From CAZZCN01 sp964652975 (GTDB lineage Bacteria > Bacillota > Clostridia > Saccharofermentanales > UBA5734), in NCBI GenBank assembly GCA_964652975.1, contig CAZZCN010000052.1, positions 1 to 22,778 on the forward strand: a DNA stretch of 22,778 nucleotides, in the 5' to 3' direction. A program made the translations under genes and the position numbers. Below are positions 13,935 through 21,770 of this stretch, one piece after another. The notes beneath the pieces are model-generated. The model was not told the origin of the DNA. It worked only from the letters and a program-made list of their open reading frames with translations, and ran no database searches. Within the stretch, counting starts at the first letter, position 1; each line of letters starts with the position of its first letter.

Positions 13935-15302
13935 ATGAGTAAACATGATTTGAAGAAAATAATTCTACCTGAAAGCGAAATTCCAAAGCAATGGTACAAC
14001 ATCCAGGCGGATCTGCCTACGCCTCTTGATCCATATTACAGTGGACAGACAATGAAACCCGCAGTTCCAGAGGATATGCTTGCGATTTTCCCGATGGCTC
14101 TAATACAACAGGAATTTTGCCAGGACAGATATGTTGACATCCCTGCACCAGTACGCGAGATGTACAAGCAGTACCGTCCGACCCCTCTTTACAGGGCGAC
14201 AGAATTGGAGAAGGCTCTCGGAACTCCAGCTCGAATCTACTATAAATACGAAGGCGGAAATGCTACCGGAAGCCACAAATTAAATACCGCAATCGCTCAG
14301 GCTTACTATAACAAGGAAGCCGGCATTAAGAAAATCGCCACAGAGACTGGCGCTGGACAGTGGGGCTCGGCTCTTTCAATGGCATGTCAGCACTTCGGAA
14401 TGGACCTGGAAGTTTTCATGGTAAAATGTAGTTTTGACCAGAAGCCCTTCCGTAGGATTTTCATGGAGACATTCGGTGCGACTGTACATTCAAGTCCGAC
14501 AGACCTGACACAGACCGGCAAGAAAATGATGGAGCTATATCCCAACACAGGCGGAAGTCTTGGAATCGCAATAAGTGAGGCAGTTGAAGTTGCTGCGACG
14601 CATTCCGACACCAATTACAGCCTCGGAAGCGTTTTGAATCACGTATGCATGCACCAGACGGTTATAGGACTTGAAGTTATGAAACAGCTTGAGATCGCCG
14701 ATGAAAAGCCTGATGTAATCATTGGGTGTATCGGTGGAGGATCTAATTATGCAGGTATAGCATTTCCATTCATGATGGACAAGCTTCACGGCAAGTCAAA
14801 TACAAGATTCATAGGTGTCGAGCCTACAGCATGCCCTACTTTGACCAGAGGAAAATATGCTTTTGATTACGGCGATACTGCCGGAGTCGCCCCTATAGTA
14901 AAAATGTACACTCTTGGCGCAGGCTACATGCCACAGAGCATACACGCCGGCGGCCTTAGATACCACGGCATGTCAGGCATCGTAAGCAAACTTTACAATG
15001 AAGGATTCATGGAAGCGAAAGCTTATAGCCAGGAAGATGTTTTTGCTGCTGCAATACAATTTGCCAGAACCGAGGGCATAGTACCCGCACCTGAGTCTGC
15101 ACATGCAATTCGCGCCGCTATTGATGAGGCTTTGGCTGCAAAGGAAAGCGGAGAAGAGAAAGTAATAGTATTCAACCTTTCAGGCAACGGATATTTTGAC
15201 ATGTACGCATACGATATGTATCTGCGTGGTGAGATGAAGGATTCGACTGTCAGTGATGCGGAGATTGAGAAGAGTCTCAGTCAACTGCCAATCATAGAAT
15301 AG
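13935..15302 (+). CDS. trpB2: TrpB2-type tryptophan synthase beta chain (PLP-dependent)
   Basis: I choose ATG 13935, nine bases after TGGAGG; the TTG five codons earlier overlaps that site. The 455-residue length matches the TrpB2 subfamily (~430-450), longer than classical TrpB (~400). Diagnostic stretches are RPTPLYRATELEKALGTPARIYYKYE, then GSHKLNTA, whose Lys (about residue 115) is the expected pyridoxal-phosphate lysine. ETGAGQWGSAL holds the catalytic Glu region. The TrpB2-type FMVKCSFDQKPFRR, the phosphate-binding GCIGGGSNYAG and the C-terminal FNLSGNGYFD complete the set. The enzyme joins indole and L-serine to L-tryptophan. No trpA or other trp gene adjoins, consistent with TrpB2 acting alone, for instance in indole salvage. 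The Trp T-box upstream ties its expression to tryptophan shortage. Confidence 0.93.
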   Translation: MSKHDLKKIILPESEIPKQWYNIQADLPTPLDPYYSGQTMKPAVPEDMLAIFPMALIQQEFCQDRYVDIPAPVREMYKQYRPTPLYRATELEKALGTPARIYYKYEGGNATGSHKLNTAIAQAYYNKEAGIKKIATETGAGQWGSALSMACQHFGMDLEVFMVKCSFDQKPFRRIFMETFGATVHSSPTDLTQTGKKMMELYPNTGGSLGIAISEAVEVAATHSDTNYSLGSVLNHVCMHQTVIGLEVMKQLEIADEKPDVIIGCIGGGSNYAGIAFPFMMDKLHGKSNTRFIGVEPTACPTLTRGKYAFDYGDTAGVAPIVKMYTLGAGYMPQSIHAGGLRYHGMSGIVSKLYNEGFMEAKAYSQEDVFAAAIQFARTEGIVPAPESAHAIRAAIDEALAAKESGEEKVIVFNLSGNGYFDMYAYDMYLRGEMKDSTVSDAEIEKSLSQLPIIE

Positions 15303-15319
15303 CAGGTTGTGTTATTTTC

Positions 15320-15348
15320 CATGAGGCAAAACAAAGTTTTGCCTCATG
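15320..15348 (+). other. Perfect 13-bp inverted repeat after trpB2, without T run
   Basis: CATGAGGCAAAAC (15320-15332) and GTTTTGCCTCATG (15336-15348) with an AAA loop form a very stable hairpin, but ACTTGACTG follows instead of T's. It could protect the 3' end of the trpB2 mRNA or be a binding site. The real terminator appears to be the next hairpin. Confidence 0.65.
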
Positions 15349-15413
15349 ACTTGACTGTCGAAATTTTCTTGGCAACCTGATTTTTGAACGATTAGAATCT
15401 AGTAATTATCAAC

Positions 15414-15453
15414 AAAGAGTCAGATGATTTTTGCAATTGTCTGACTCTTTTGC
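15414..15453 (+). terminator. Intrinsic terminator after trpB2
   Basis: AAAGAGTCAGA (15414-15424) pairs perfectly with TCTGACTCTTT (15440-15450) across a 15-nt loop and runs into four T's. Confidence 0.82.
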
Positions 15454-15523
15454 ATTATCAAGTGTCGTTTGCATAGTTTTAACACATCCTGCACGCTTTT
15501 TACTTTTTATGGGTAAAAACTTA

Positions 15524-15532
15524 TGCTATACT
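15524..15532 (+). promoter_or_regulatory. Candidate extended -10 promoter for the amidohydrolase-tsaE-tsaB-rimI operon
   Basis: TGCTATACT (15524-15532) is an extended -10 element; the -35 region is only TTTTTA (15504-15509). A start near 15539 would give a ~150-nt leader in which I see no other structure. Confidence 0.45.
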
Positions 15533-15688
15533 ATAACAAAGATTTGGTAATTGATAAGTTGCTAAATAGAAATTTTTTGAAAGAATAATTAAATGTGGCA
15601 TTTTGGCTTTTATACTAATTTGTGGTGTCAAATTGGATCGCGAAACCAGACAAGTAAAAGCAATAACAGCATAAGGATGGTCTTAGAT

Positions 15689-17041
15689 ATGATTTTAATA
15701 AAAAATGCAAATATATTGACAATGGATGACAGGAAAACCTATCCGGACGGATTTATCATCATGGACTCGGACAAAATAAGCGACTTTAATGCAACCGAAT
15801 CAGCTGCAAAAGAAGTCTCGGTAGCAAATTCGGACGATTCAGGTAAAGCTGCTACGGTAAGCGGCAATAATGCACCATCGAGCGAAACCTATCCCTTAAA
15901 AGGCAAAATACTGGCATTAGGTGAAGGCGACCCGGCCGAGGTTCTCGTGGAGATTTGTAATCAGCGAAGCATTGCTATTGATGATGTGATAATAATCGAT
16001 GCATGCGGGAATTTTCTGATGCCTGGCATGATTGACGCTCATTGCCACATAGGACTTTGGGAGGACGGACAGCGTGATGACGACGGAGACGGGAACGAGG
16101 AAAGCGACCCATGCACACCTCAGATGCGTGCCATTGATGCAATCAATCCTTTTGACCCATGCTTCAAAGAGGCTGTTGAGGGTGGAATTACTTCAGTTAT
16201 GACAGGACCGGGGAGCGCCAATGTTATCGGCGGGCAATTTGCTTTTATCAAAACATACGGCACAAGCATTGACCGCATGGCAATCAATCCAATGGCTGCC
16301 ATGAAGGTCGCCCTTGGTGAAAATCCAAAGTCGGTATACGGCAAAAGGAACAGCGCTCCCGTAACCAGAATGGGCAACGCAGCTGTTCTCCGAGATGCAC
16401 TTTACAAGGCTGCGCAATATATGAAACTGAAGCAAACGGCACTTGACGACAAGACGAAAGACGAGCCGGAATTTGATATAAAGCACGAGTCACTGATAAA
16501 AGTACTGACAGGTGAGCTTCCTCTTAAAATACATGCACATCGCGCGGATGATCTTTTGACCGCCATCAGAATATGCAAGGAGTTTTCACTTAAGTACACT
16601 TTGGACCATTGCACAGAAGGATATAAGATTGCAGACTATCTTTTTGAAGAATATAAGGCGGGCAGCCTGAAGGGCGTAATAACCGGTCCGTTGCTGTGTG
16701 ACCGCAGCAAGCCTGAACTTGCAAATTCCTCGATTACGAACCCCGGAGTTCTTGCGCAAAAAGGCATCTGCACTGCAATAATGACCGATCATCCTGTAAT
16801 ACCGATTCAGTACCTCCCCATTAGCGTTGCAGTTGCAGCTAAATCCGGAATGGATGAGGTTTCGGCGCTTGAAAGCATTACAATCAATGCTGCCAAATTA
16901 TGTCACTCCGAAGAACGCGTAGGCAGCATCAAAGTCGGCAAAGACGCTGACATGATTATTCTTAGCGGTCATCCGTTCGATTACAATACAAAAATTCTAA
17001 AGACAATTATAAATGGCAGGGTGGTTTTTGATGCAGTCTGA
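15689..17041 (+). CDS. Amidohydrolase (imidazolonepropionase-like metal hydrolase)
   Basis: I place the start at ATG 15689, after AAGGATGG, because the protein then begins MILIKNANILTMDD, the usual first beta strand; a longer frame reaches 15593. The 450-residue protein shows amidohydrolase-superfamily metal ligands: HCH at residues 118-120 (GMIDAHCHIG), a later His in KIHAHRADDLLTAI and in TLDHCTEGYK, and the Asp in MTDHPVIP. The closing ALESITINAAKLC...GSIKVGKDADMIIL is typical of the COG1228 group. The substrate cannot be told. Residues about 34-70 form a Ser/Ala/Asn/Asp-rich insertion (SDDSGKAATVSGNNAPSS) in the N-terminal beta domain, and a DDDGDGNEES acidic loop follows the metal site. 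It overlaps tsaE by 11 bp. Confidence 0.85.
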   Translation: MILIKNANILTMDDRKTYPDGFIIMDSDKISDFNATESAAKEVSVANSDDSGKAATVSGNNAPSSETYPLKGKILALGEGDPAEVLVEICNQRSIAIDDVIIIDACGNFLMPGMIDAHCHIGLWEDGQRDDDGDGNEESDPCTPQMRAIDAINPFDPCFKEAVEGGITSVMTGPGSANVIGGQFAFIKTYGTSIDRMAINPMAAMKVALGENPKSVYGKRNSAPVTRMGNAAVLRDALYKAAQYMKLKQTALDDKTKDEPEFDIKHESLIKVLTGELPLKIHAHRADDLLTAIRICKEFSLKYTLDHCTEGYKIADYLFEEYKAGSLKGVITGPLLCDRSKPELANSSITNPGVLAQKGICTAIMTDHPVIPIQYLPISVAVAAKSGMDEVSALESITINAAKLCHSEERVGSIKVGKDADMIILSGHPFDYNTKILKTIINGRVVFDAV

Positions 17042-17681
17042 AAAGTCTATTGCGAAAGAATTTTGTAAAGATGATTTGTCTACCCCGCCATCTTTTAACG
17101 AGACATCAAATGGTGCAGAAGCTTCCAGCATATCAAGTACAGGCGATTCTTCTACCATGTCAGAATTCTCAAATTTCGGACTTATAAATAAAAGCGCCAG
17201 AATCATAGAGGTAGTGAGTGACAGCGTAGAGAAAACGGTTGTAATAGCGAGTGCGCTAGGTTCGGCTTTACATGCAAACGACATAGTCTGTCTTGATGGC
17301 GACCTGGGTGCCGGAAAGACTGCTTTTACCCGCGGAATTGCCATTGCATTAGGTATAAAAGACATAATTCCCAGTCCAACTTTCACTATATTGATTGAAC
17401 ACCAGGCAGGACGGATTCCACTGTATCATTTTGATGCCTACAGACTGGGTGACGAAGATGAATTTATGAATCTGGGATTTGATGAGTACTTTTCATGTGG
17501 CGGCGTTTGCGTTGTGGAATGGGCCGAAAGGATAAAAGGGGTTTTCCCTGAAACGGCCATTCAAATATTTTTGATACGAAAAGATTTTGCCGAAAGTGAC
17601 ATCAGACGTATTTCATTTTGTTTTCCCAAAGAGGATAAGAGGTATGATGTTTTCAAACAACGAATCGAGGCTTTGATATGA
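17031..17681 (+). CDS. tsaE: TsaE, ATPase of the tRNA t6A37 synthesis complex
   Basis: The start is ATG 17031, six bases after AGGGTGG and inside the end of the amidohydrolase gene. The 216-residue protein contains the TsaE fold: P-loop GDLGAGKT (90-97), then IPSPTFTI, then YHFDAYRLGDEDEFMNLGFDEY with the conserved Asp/Tyr/Arg, and VVEWAERI. With TsaB and TsaD it supports threonylcarbamoyl transfer to A37 of ANN-decoding tRNAs. Usual family length is ~150-160. The extra ~55 residues are an N-terminal extension rich in Ser, Thr, Asn and Glu (such as ASSISSTGDSSTMSEFS) with no recognised domain. The stop overlaps the tsaB start (ATGA). Confidence 0.93.
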   Translation: MQSEKSIAKEFCKDDLSTPPSFNETSNGAEASSISSTGDSSTMSEFSNFGLINKSARIIEVVSDSVEKTVVIASALGSALHANDIVCLDGDLGAGKTAFTRGIAIALGIKDIIPSPTFTILIEHQAGRIPLYHFDAYRLGDEDEFMNLGFDEYFSCGGVCVVEWAERIKGVFPETAIQIFLIRKDFAESDIRRISFCFPKEDKRYDVFKQRIEALI

Positions 17682-18622
17682 TAATTCTAGCAAGTGACAC
17701 ATCCACAAAAAGCTTATCTGTCGCTGTTTGCGACGGTGAAAAGATATTGTCGTCGGCTACCAGGCAGACCGGAATGACACATTCACAGACACATATGCCC
17801 CTGATTTGCGAGATGCTTGCAAAAGCTGGACTTGATTTTGTCGATGTGGATGGTTATGCATGTACCAACGGGCCGGGATCATATACGGGGATTCGAATCG
17901 GAGTGGCGTCGACCAAGGCGATGGCATACGCATCGGGTAAAGGTGCTGTAGGGGTTTCCACCATCGAAACACTCGCTCAGCCATTCAAGGCTGATACCAG
18001 ACTGGTGTGTCCGCTTATTGATGCAAGGAACCGAAGAGCTTTTTCTGCTGTTTTCCTTGGTGATCAGCGTATTCTTGACGAAGGAAATTATTCGTTTGAC
18101 GAAATTCTGGAATTTATTGATGGATTCACCAAGACAATGGCAAGTGAAAGTGCAAGTGTAAAAGAAAATGCAGACACGAATGCCGATACAAGAGCGGGCG
18201 AAAGCGCAGACATAAGAAAAAATGCGAGTTCGAAAGTGGACAAAAACGAAATAGTGGTAGCAACTCTAAAAACGGACGCAGATACAGAGTTTGAATTGAT
18301 TTTTTGTGGTGACGCCGCTGGTCTTTATAGAAATGACGAAATAACTTTGAACACTCTTAATTCGCTCAAAAAGAGCGGACTGTTGAGCAAATATGATTTT
18401 TATCAGACGGATCCGGATGCTGTAGACGTCGCAAAAATTGCGAGAAAAAGAATACTGAAGTTCATGAATTCTGAGATTGAACGTTTAGAAACCAGTGAAA
18501 TCCTTATTAAAAGGGAATTTAATCCGATGCTTTTAAACGCGGTGTATCTGTCCGCTTCGAACGCTGAGCGTATGATGGTAAAAAAAGGAAGGGATATGGC
18601 TTGTGAACAGGAAGAAAATTGA
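17678..18622 (+). CDS. tsaB: TsaB, non-catalytic partner in tRNA t6A37 synthesis
   Basis: Typical TsaB sequence: MIILASDTSTKSLSVAV at the start, GMTHSQTHMPLI, then YACTNGPGSYTGIRIGVASTKAMA and GVSTIETLAQ. It is an ASKHA-fold protein that forms a heterodimer with TsaD. It is 314 residues against ~220-240 usual. Much of the excess is a hydrophilic Ala/Ser/Asp/Lys/Asn-rich stretch at about 155-188 (ASESASVKENADTNADTR and on), inserted between the two ASKHA halves. The C-terminal part is recognisable. It is translationally coupled to tsaE (4-bp overlap) and overlaps rimI by 20 bp. Confidence 0.92.
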   Translation: MIILASDTSTKSLSVAVCDGEKILSSATRQTGMTHSQTHMPLICEMLAKAGLDFVDVDGYACTNGPGSYTGIRIGVASTKAMAYASGKGAVGVSTIETLAQPFKADTRLVCPLIDARNRRAFSAVFLGDQRILDEGNYSFDEILEFIDGFTKTMASESASVKENADTNADTRAGESADIRKNASSKVDKNEIVVATLKTDADTEFELIFCGDAAGLYRNDEITLNTLNSLKKSGLLSKYDFYQTDPDAVDVAKIARKRILKFMNSEIERLETSEILIKREFNPMLLNAVYLSASNAERMMVKKGRDMACEQEEN

Positions 18623-19250
18623 ACCAGCACATGAAATAGCAAACGAAGAAACAAGTGGAATCTCGGGCGCAGACTTTTCTTTTTATATAAGAAGGGCGAC
18701 AATCGAAGACTGCCAGGCAATTGTAGGTCTTGAGCAGGAGTGTTTTAGCGTGCCTTGGAGCGAAAAATCCATCAACGATGACCTCGCTAACAACAGCAAG
18801 GCGTATTATTACGTCGCAATTGCTAGTAATACCGCAAAAAAAGAAACCGGAACTATTACAAACAATGACGCAACAACCGACACAGGTGCTATTAAGAACA
18901 ATTTCACAGCAACAGACACTGGTGCTTTTGCGAACAATGTCACAACAACCGACAACGTCGTAATTGGCTACATCGGAATGTGGCTGGTTGTTGATGATGC
19001 GCAGATAACAAATGTTGCCGTTTCTTTAAAATACAGGAGGCAAGGCGTCGCAAATGCCTTGCTCAGATACCTTTGCGACGATGCAAAATCGATGGGTGCC
19101 ATCATGATTTCTCTGGAAGTATCCGATGCAAATGCGCCGGCAATTTCCCTCTATGAAAACGAGGGGTTTCAAAAGGCAGGTTTGAGGAAAAAATATTACG
19201 AAAAAGTTGGTCAAGATGCCATCATAATGCTAAAAAATATTGAGCAATAA
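18603..19250 (+). CDS. rimI: RimI-like GNAT N-acetyltransferase (ribosomal protein S18 alanine acetyltransferase type)
   Basis: The start is GTG 18603, about 10 nt after GGAAGGG and within tsaB. The 215-residue protein is a GNAT: YIRRATIEDCQAIVGLEQECFSVPWSEKSINDDL at the N-terminus, ITNVAVSLKYRRQGVANALL as the acetyl-CoA-binding motif A, SLEVSDANAPAISLYENEGFQKAGLRKKYY as motif B, and a final DAIIML. The tsaE-tsaB-rimI order supports the RimI call. It has ~22 extra N-terminal residues. Between strands beta2 and beta3 (residues 82-117) it carries three tandem 12-residue repeats of TG(T/A)(I/F)xNNxxTTD type. Such hairpin insertions are not part of normal RimI (~150 residues). Confidence 0.9.
   Translation: MNRKKIEPAHEIANEETSGISGADFSFYIRRATIEDCQAIVGLEQECFSVPWSEKSINDDLANNSKAYYYVAIASNTAKKETGTITNNDATTDTGAIKNNFTATDTGAFANNVTTTDNVVIGYIGMWLVVDDAQITNVAVSLKYRRQGVANALLRYLCDDAKSMGAIMISLEVSDANAPAISLYENEGFQKAGLRKKYYEKVGQDAIIMLKNIEQ
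18846..18953 (+). repeat. Three in-frame 36-bp tandem repeats inside rimI
   Basis: Units are 18846-18881, 18882-18917 and 18918-18953. Units 2 and 3 agree at 29 of 36 bases and units 1 and 3 at 28 of 36. The multiple-of-three length keeps the frame, so copy number could vary without disrupting the enzyme. Confidence 0.85.
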
Positions 19251-19301
19251 GTATAAAAACTTGTGAAATAAGCTATTATCTTCATATAAAATTCTGACAT
19301 A

Positions 19302-19331
19302 TTGACAAAGATAACGGATTAACACTATACT
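19302..19331 (+). promoter_or_regulatory. Promoter of the HPr-like/uvrC transcript
   Basis: TTGACA (19302-19307), 18 bases, TATACT (19326-19331); predicted start near 19338. Confidence 0.75.
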
Positions 19332-19366
19332 TATATCAGATAGATACATTAAGCGCATAGTGTTAA
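19319..19366. repeat. 10-bp inverted repeat spanning the -10 box
   Basis: TTAACACTAT (19319-19328) and ATAGTGTTAA (19357-19366) are perfect inverse complements. The first arm overlaps the -10 box and lies upstream of the predicted transcription start, so it cannot form an RNA hairpin from this promoter. It is more likely a DNA operator, or chance. Confidence 0.6.
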
Positions 19367-19423
19367 CTTGAGCCATATTCTATTATACAGATATTTCTTT
19401 ATTTTTATACAGGAGGAATTGAT

Positions 19424-19684
19424 ATGATTTCCAAGTCCGTTATGTTCTGTTGTGATAAGGTGCTTCCCATGAAAGCAGTGGCAGTTCTTATTCAGAAGGC
19501 TTCTTCCTACAGGTCTAGCATCTGGATCTCCAGAGGAGAGAGAAGAGCAAACGCCAAAAGTCTGCTCGGAGTTATGTCACTTGGTATAGAGAACAATATT
19601 GAGCTTTTAGTTTCTGCGGAAGGATCTGACGAAACGCAGGCTCTAGAAGAAGTGTGTGCTTATTTACAGAATCCTGTTGTTTGA
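19424..19684 (+). CDS. HPr-like protein lacking the phosphorylatable His15 (Crh-like)
   Basis: The 86-residue length and the C-terminal two thirds match the HPr family: ANAKSLLGVMSLGI carries Ser at exactly position 46, the HPr kinase site. The N-terminal active-site loop GLHARPA is replaced by VLPMKAV, with Pro at position 15 instead of the phosphoryl-accepting His and Lys at 17 instead of Arg. Such a protein could not pass phosphate in the PTS but could still be a regulatory partner like Bacillus Crh, in which His15 is Gln. The ribosome binding site (CAGGAGG) is strong. It lies 22 nt before uvrC and probably shares its transcript. Confidence 0.85.
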   Translation: MISKSVMFCCDKVLPMKAVAVLIQKASSYRSSIWISRGERRANAKSLLGVMSLGIENNIELLVSAEGSDETQALEEVCAYLQNPVV

Positions 19685-19706
19685 TTGTAAAGTCAGATAA
19701 GGAACC

Positions 19707-21767
19707 ATGGCAGATAATAAATTCGATGCAAGATTAGATATCGTACCTGTGAACCCGGGCGTGTACTTGATGAAGGACACGGCGGGTTCTGTTATTTATG
19801 TGGGTAAGGCGATTAATTTACGGAGCAGGCTGCGAAGCTATTTTAACGCTAATCCTAAAGGCAATTCCAAAGTCCTTGCAATGATATCTCACATAACAGA
19901 TTTTAGTGTCATAGTCTGCGACACAGAAATAGAAGCTCTGATTCTTGAATGCAATCTGATCAAGCAGCATCGTCCACACTACAACATATTATTGCGTGAT
20001 GACAAGGAATACCCTTATATAAGAGTAACACTTAATGAAGACTACCCAAGAGTTTTGAAGGCTTTTCGCATAGAAAGCGATATTAAATCCGGTGCAAAGT
20101 ATTATGGTCCGTATATGGCGTCCAATCTAAAGTCAGCACTTGAAGCGCTCAGAAGCATTTTTCCAATAAAGACCTGTAACAAGTTGTTCCCCAGGGATAT
20201 CGGCAAGGAGCGGCCGTGCCTCAATTATCATATCGGTAAATGCATCGCACCGTGCAAAGGCGATGTATCAAAGGACGAGTACCGGCTTATGATACAGGAT
20301 ATATGCAATTATCTCAGTGGCAGATACGACATTTTAATTAAGCAACTGAAGTCTTATATGAAAAGTACTGCAGACACAATGGATTTTGAGAAAGCAGCCA
20401 TTTACAGAGACCGATTAAACTCACTGATGCAACTTATGCAAAAGCAGACTGTCTCCGATACGAACCTGAAGGATGTTGACAGCATTGGATTTGCGGCAAA
20501 CGGCAACGAAGTCTGCATCCAGAAGCTACAGATCAGACAGGGAAGGATGATTGGGAATGCGTCTTTTTTTGCCGGTGAAGGCGATATAGAACATACGGAA
20601 ATTCTTAAGACCATACTCCTGCAGCACTATCTTGAGCTTGGGGATATACCGCCGAAGATTTATCTGCCGTTTGAGATTAACGAGAAGGAGATTTTCGAGG
20701 AAGCATTGTCACATATAGCGAAACGCAAGGTCAATGTTTCATCTCCAGTCAGGGGTTATGGCAAGGAACTTAAGTTGCTTTCTGACAAAAACGCGACGCA
20801 GTCGCTTAGGCGCCACAGTCTGCTTTCCGGCAAGAGCGACGAGGTTTTTCAAAATGCTACGTCAAAGCTTTCGCAGATTTTATTTGATGATGATAGCTAT
20901 ATAAAGCGTATAGAGGCTTTTGATGTCTCCAATTATGGCTCGGACGACATATCAGCTTCGATGGTGGTGTTCGTGGACGGCAAGCCGGACAAGTCGCAGT
21001 ACAGGCTGTTCAAAATCAAAGACCTTGAGACGCAGGACGATTATACGGCGATGACTCAGGCTATTTCTAGAAGACTTGGGCACATAGAAGATGACAGTTT
21101 CGGCGGAACGCCGCCACAGTTGATACTGGTTGACGGTGGCAAAGGCCATCTGGGAGCGGCCATAAATGCAATCAATGACGCAAGCAGCAGAGCAAAACAA
21201 AAGGCCGATATGGAAACTGGAAGCGGTACGAAGGATTATGAAGTAAATGTCTTTAATGAAGATAAGAAAGCCTCGGAAGAAATGAAAGTGCCATTTGAGT
21301 TGAGGCAGCAAGAAATAACTGTTTCAATGACAAAGGCTAATGATGAAAATGTTTTGGACGAGCATCCATTACCAAAAAGAATCGCGGTCCTGGGAATGCA
21401 AAAGGACAAAAGGCACCGCACCAGCGCCCTGGTTTTTGAAGACGGTAGACTTCTGGGACTGGTAAACGAAGATAATCAGGAGATTCTTCAAAGGGAGGAG
21501 CAACGGGCGCTCCTCAGACTTATAACTGCGATACAAGACGAGGCGCACAGGTTCGCCTTGACTTACACCAGGAAGATGTCACGCAAAAGGAATACGAAAT
21601 TTTCACTTGAAAGCATTAAAGGTGTCGGACCTTCCAGACGAAAGGCATTGCTTGAGGCATTTGGATCAATCCGTGTTATAAAAGAAGCAGGTATTGCGGA
21701 TTTGTTAAAGGTGGCAGGAATGAATGAAGTTACCGCCGAGTCGGTCTATCGTCATTTTCACAATTAA
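19707..21767 (+). CDS. uvrC: UvrC, excinuclease ABC subunit C
   Basis: The 686-residue protein has all UvrC parts. The GIY-YIG nuclease domain is at residues ~12-95 (PGVYLMKDTAGSVIYVGKA). A Cys cluster, CNKLFPRDIGKERPCLNYHIGKCIAPC, lies near residue 155-180. The UVR domain (FEKAAIYRDRLNSLMQL) is near 230, and the RNase H-like C nuclease includes IEAFDVSNYGSDDISASMVVF and LILVDGGKGHL. A helix-hairpin-helix region (IKGVGPSRRKALLEAFGS) closes the protein. UvrC makes both incisions around DNA lesions bound by UvrA/UvrB. It is ~70 residues longer than most, because residues ~493-554 form a charged Lys/Glu/Thr-rich insertion inside the C nuclease domain, between LGAAINAI and LPKRIAVLGMQKD. The start follows AAGGAA closely. 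Confidence 0.95.
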   Translation: MADNKFDARLDIVPVNPGVYLMKDTAGSVIYVGKAINLRSRLRSYFNANPKGNSKVLAMISHITDFSVIVCDTEIEALILECNLIKQHRPHYNILLRDDKEYPYIRVTLNEDYPRVLKAFRIESDIKSGAKYYGPYMASNLKSALEALRSIFPIKTCNKLFPRDIGKERPCLNYHIGKCIAPCKGDVSKDEYRLMIQDICNYLSGRYDILIKQLKSYMKSTADTMDFEKAAIYRDRLNSLMQLMQKQTVSDTNLKDVDSIGFAANGNEVCIQKLQIRQGRMIGNASFFAGEGDIEHTEILKTILLQHYLELGDIPPKIYLPFEINEKEIFEEALSHIAKRKVNVSSPVRGYGKELKLLSDKNATQSLRRHSLLSGKSDEVFQNATSKLSQILFDDDSYIKRIEAFDVSNYGSDDISASMVVFVDGKPDKSQYRLFKIKDLETQDDYTAMTQAISRRLGHIEDDSFGGTPPQLILVDGGKGHLGAAINAINDASSRAKQKADMETGSGTKDYEVNVFNEDKKASEEMKVPFELRQQEITVSMTKANDENVLDEHPLPKRIAVLGMQKDKRHRTSALVFEDGRLLGLVNEDNQEILQREEQRALLRLITAIQDEAHRFALTYTRKMSRKRNTKFSLESIKGVGPSRRKALLEAFGSIRVIKEAGIADLLKVAGMNEVTAESVYRHFHN

Positions 21768-21770
21768 AAT

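Noticed and set aside
15320..15348. Hairpin called as the trpB2 terminator
   Set aside because: It has no T run; the hairpin at 15414-15450 with T's is the better terminator.
15593..15688. N-terminal extension of the amidohydrolase from ATG 15593
   Set aside because: No ribosome binding site precedes it, the extra 32 residues match nothing, and ATG 15689 has a good site and the usual family N-terminus.
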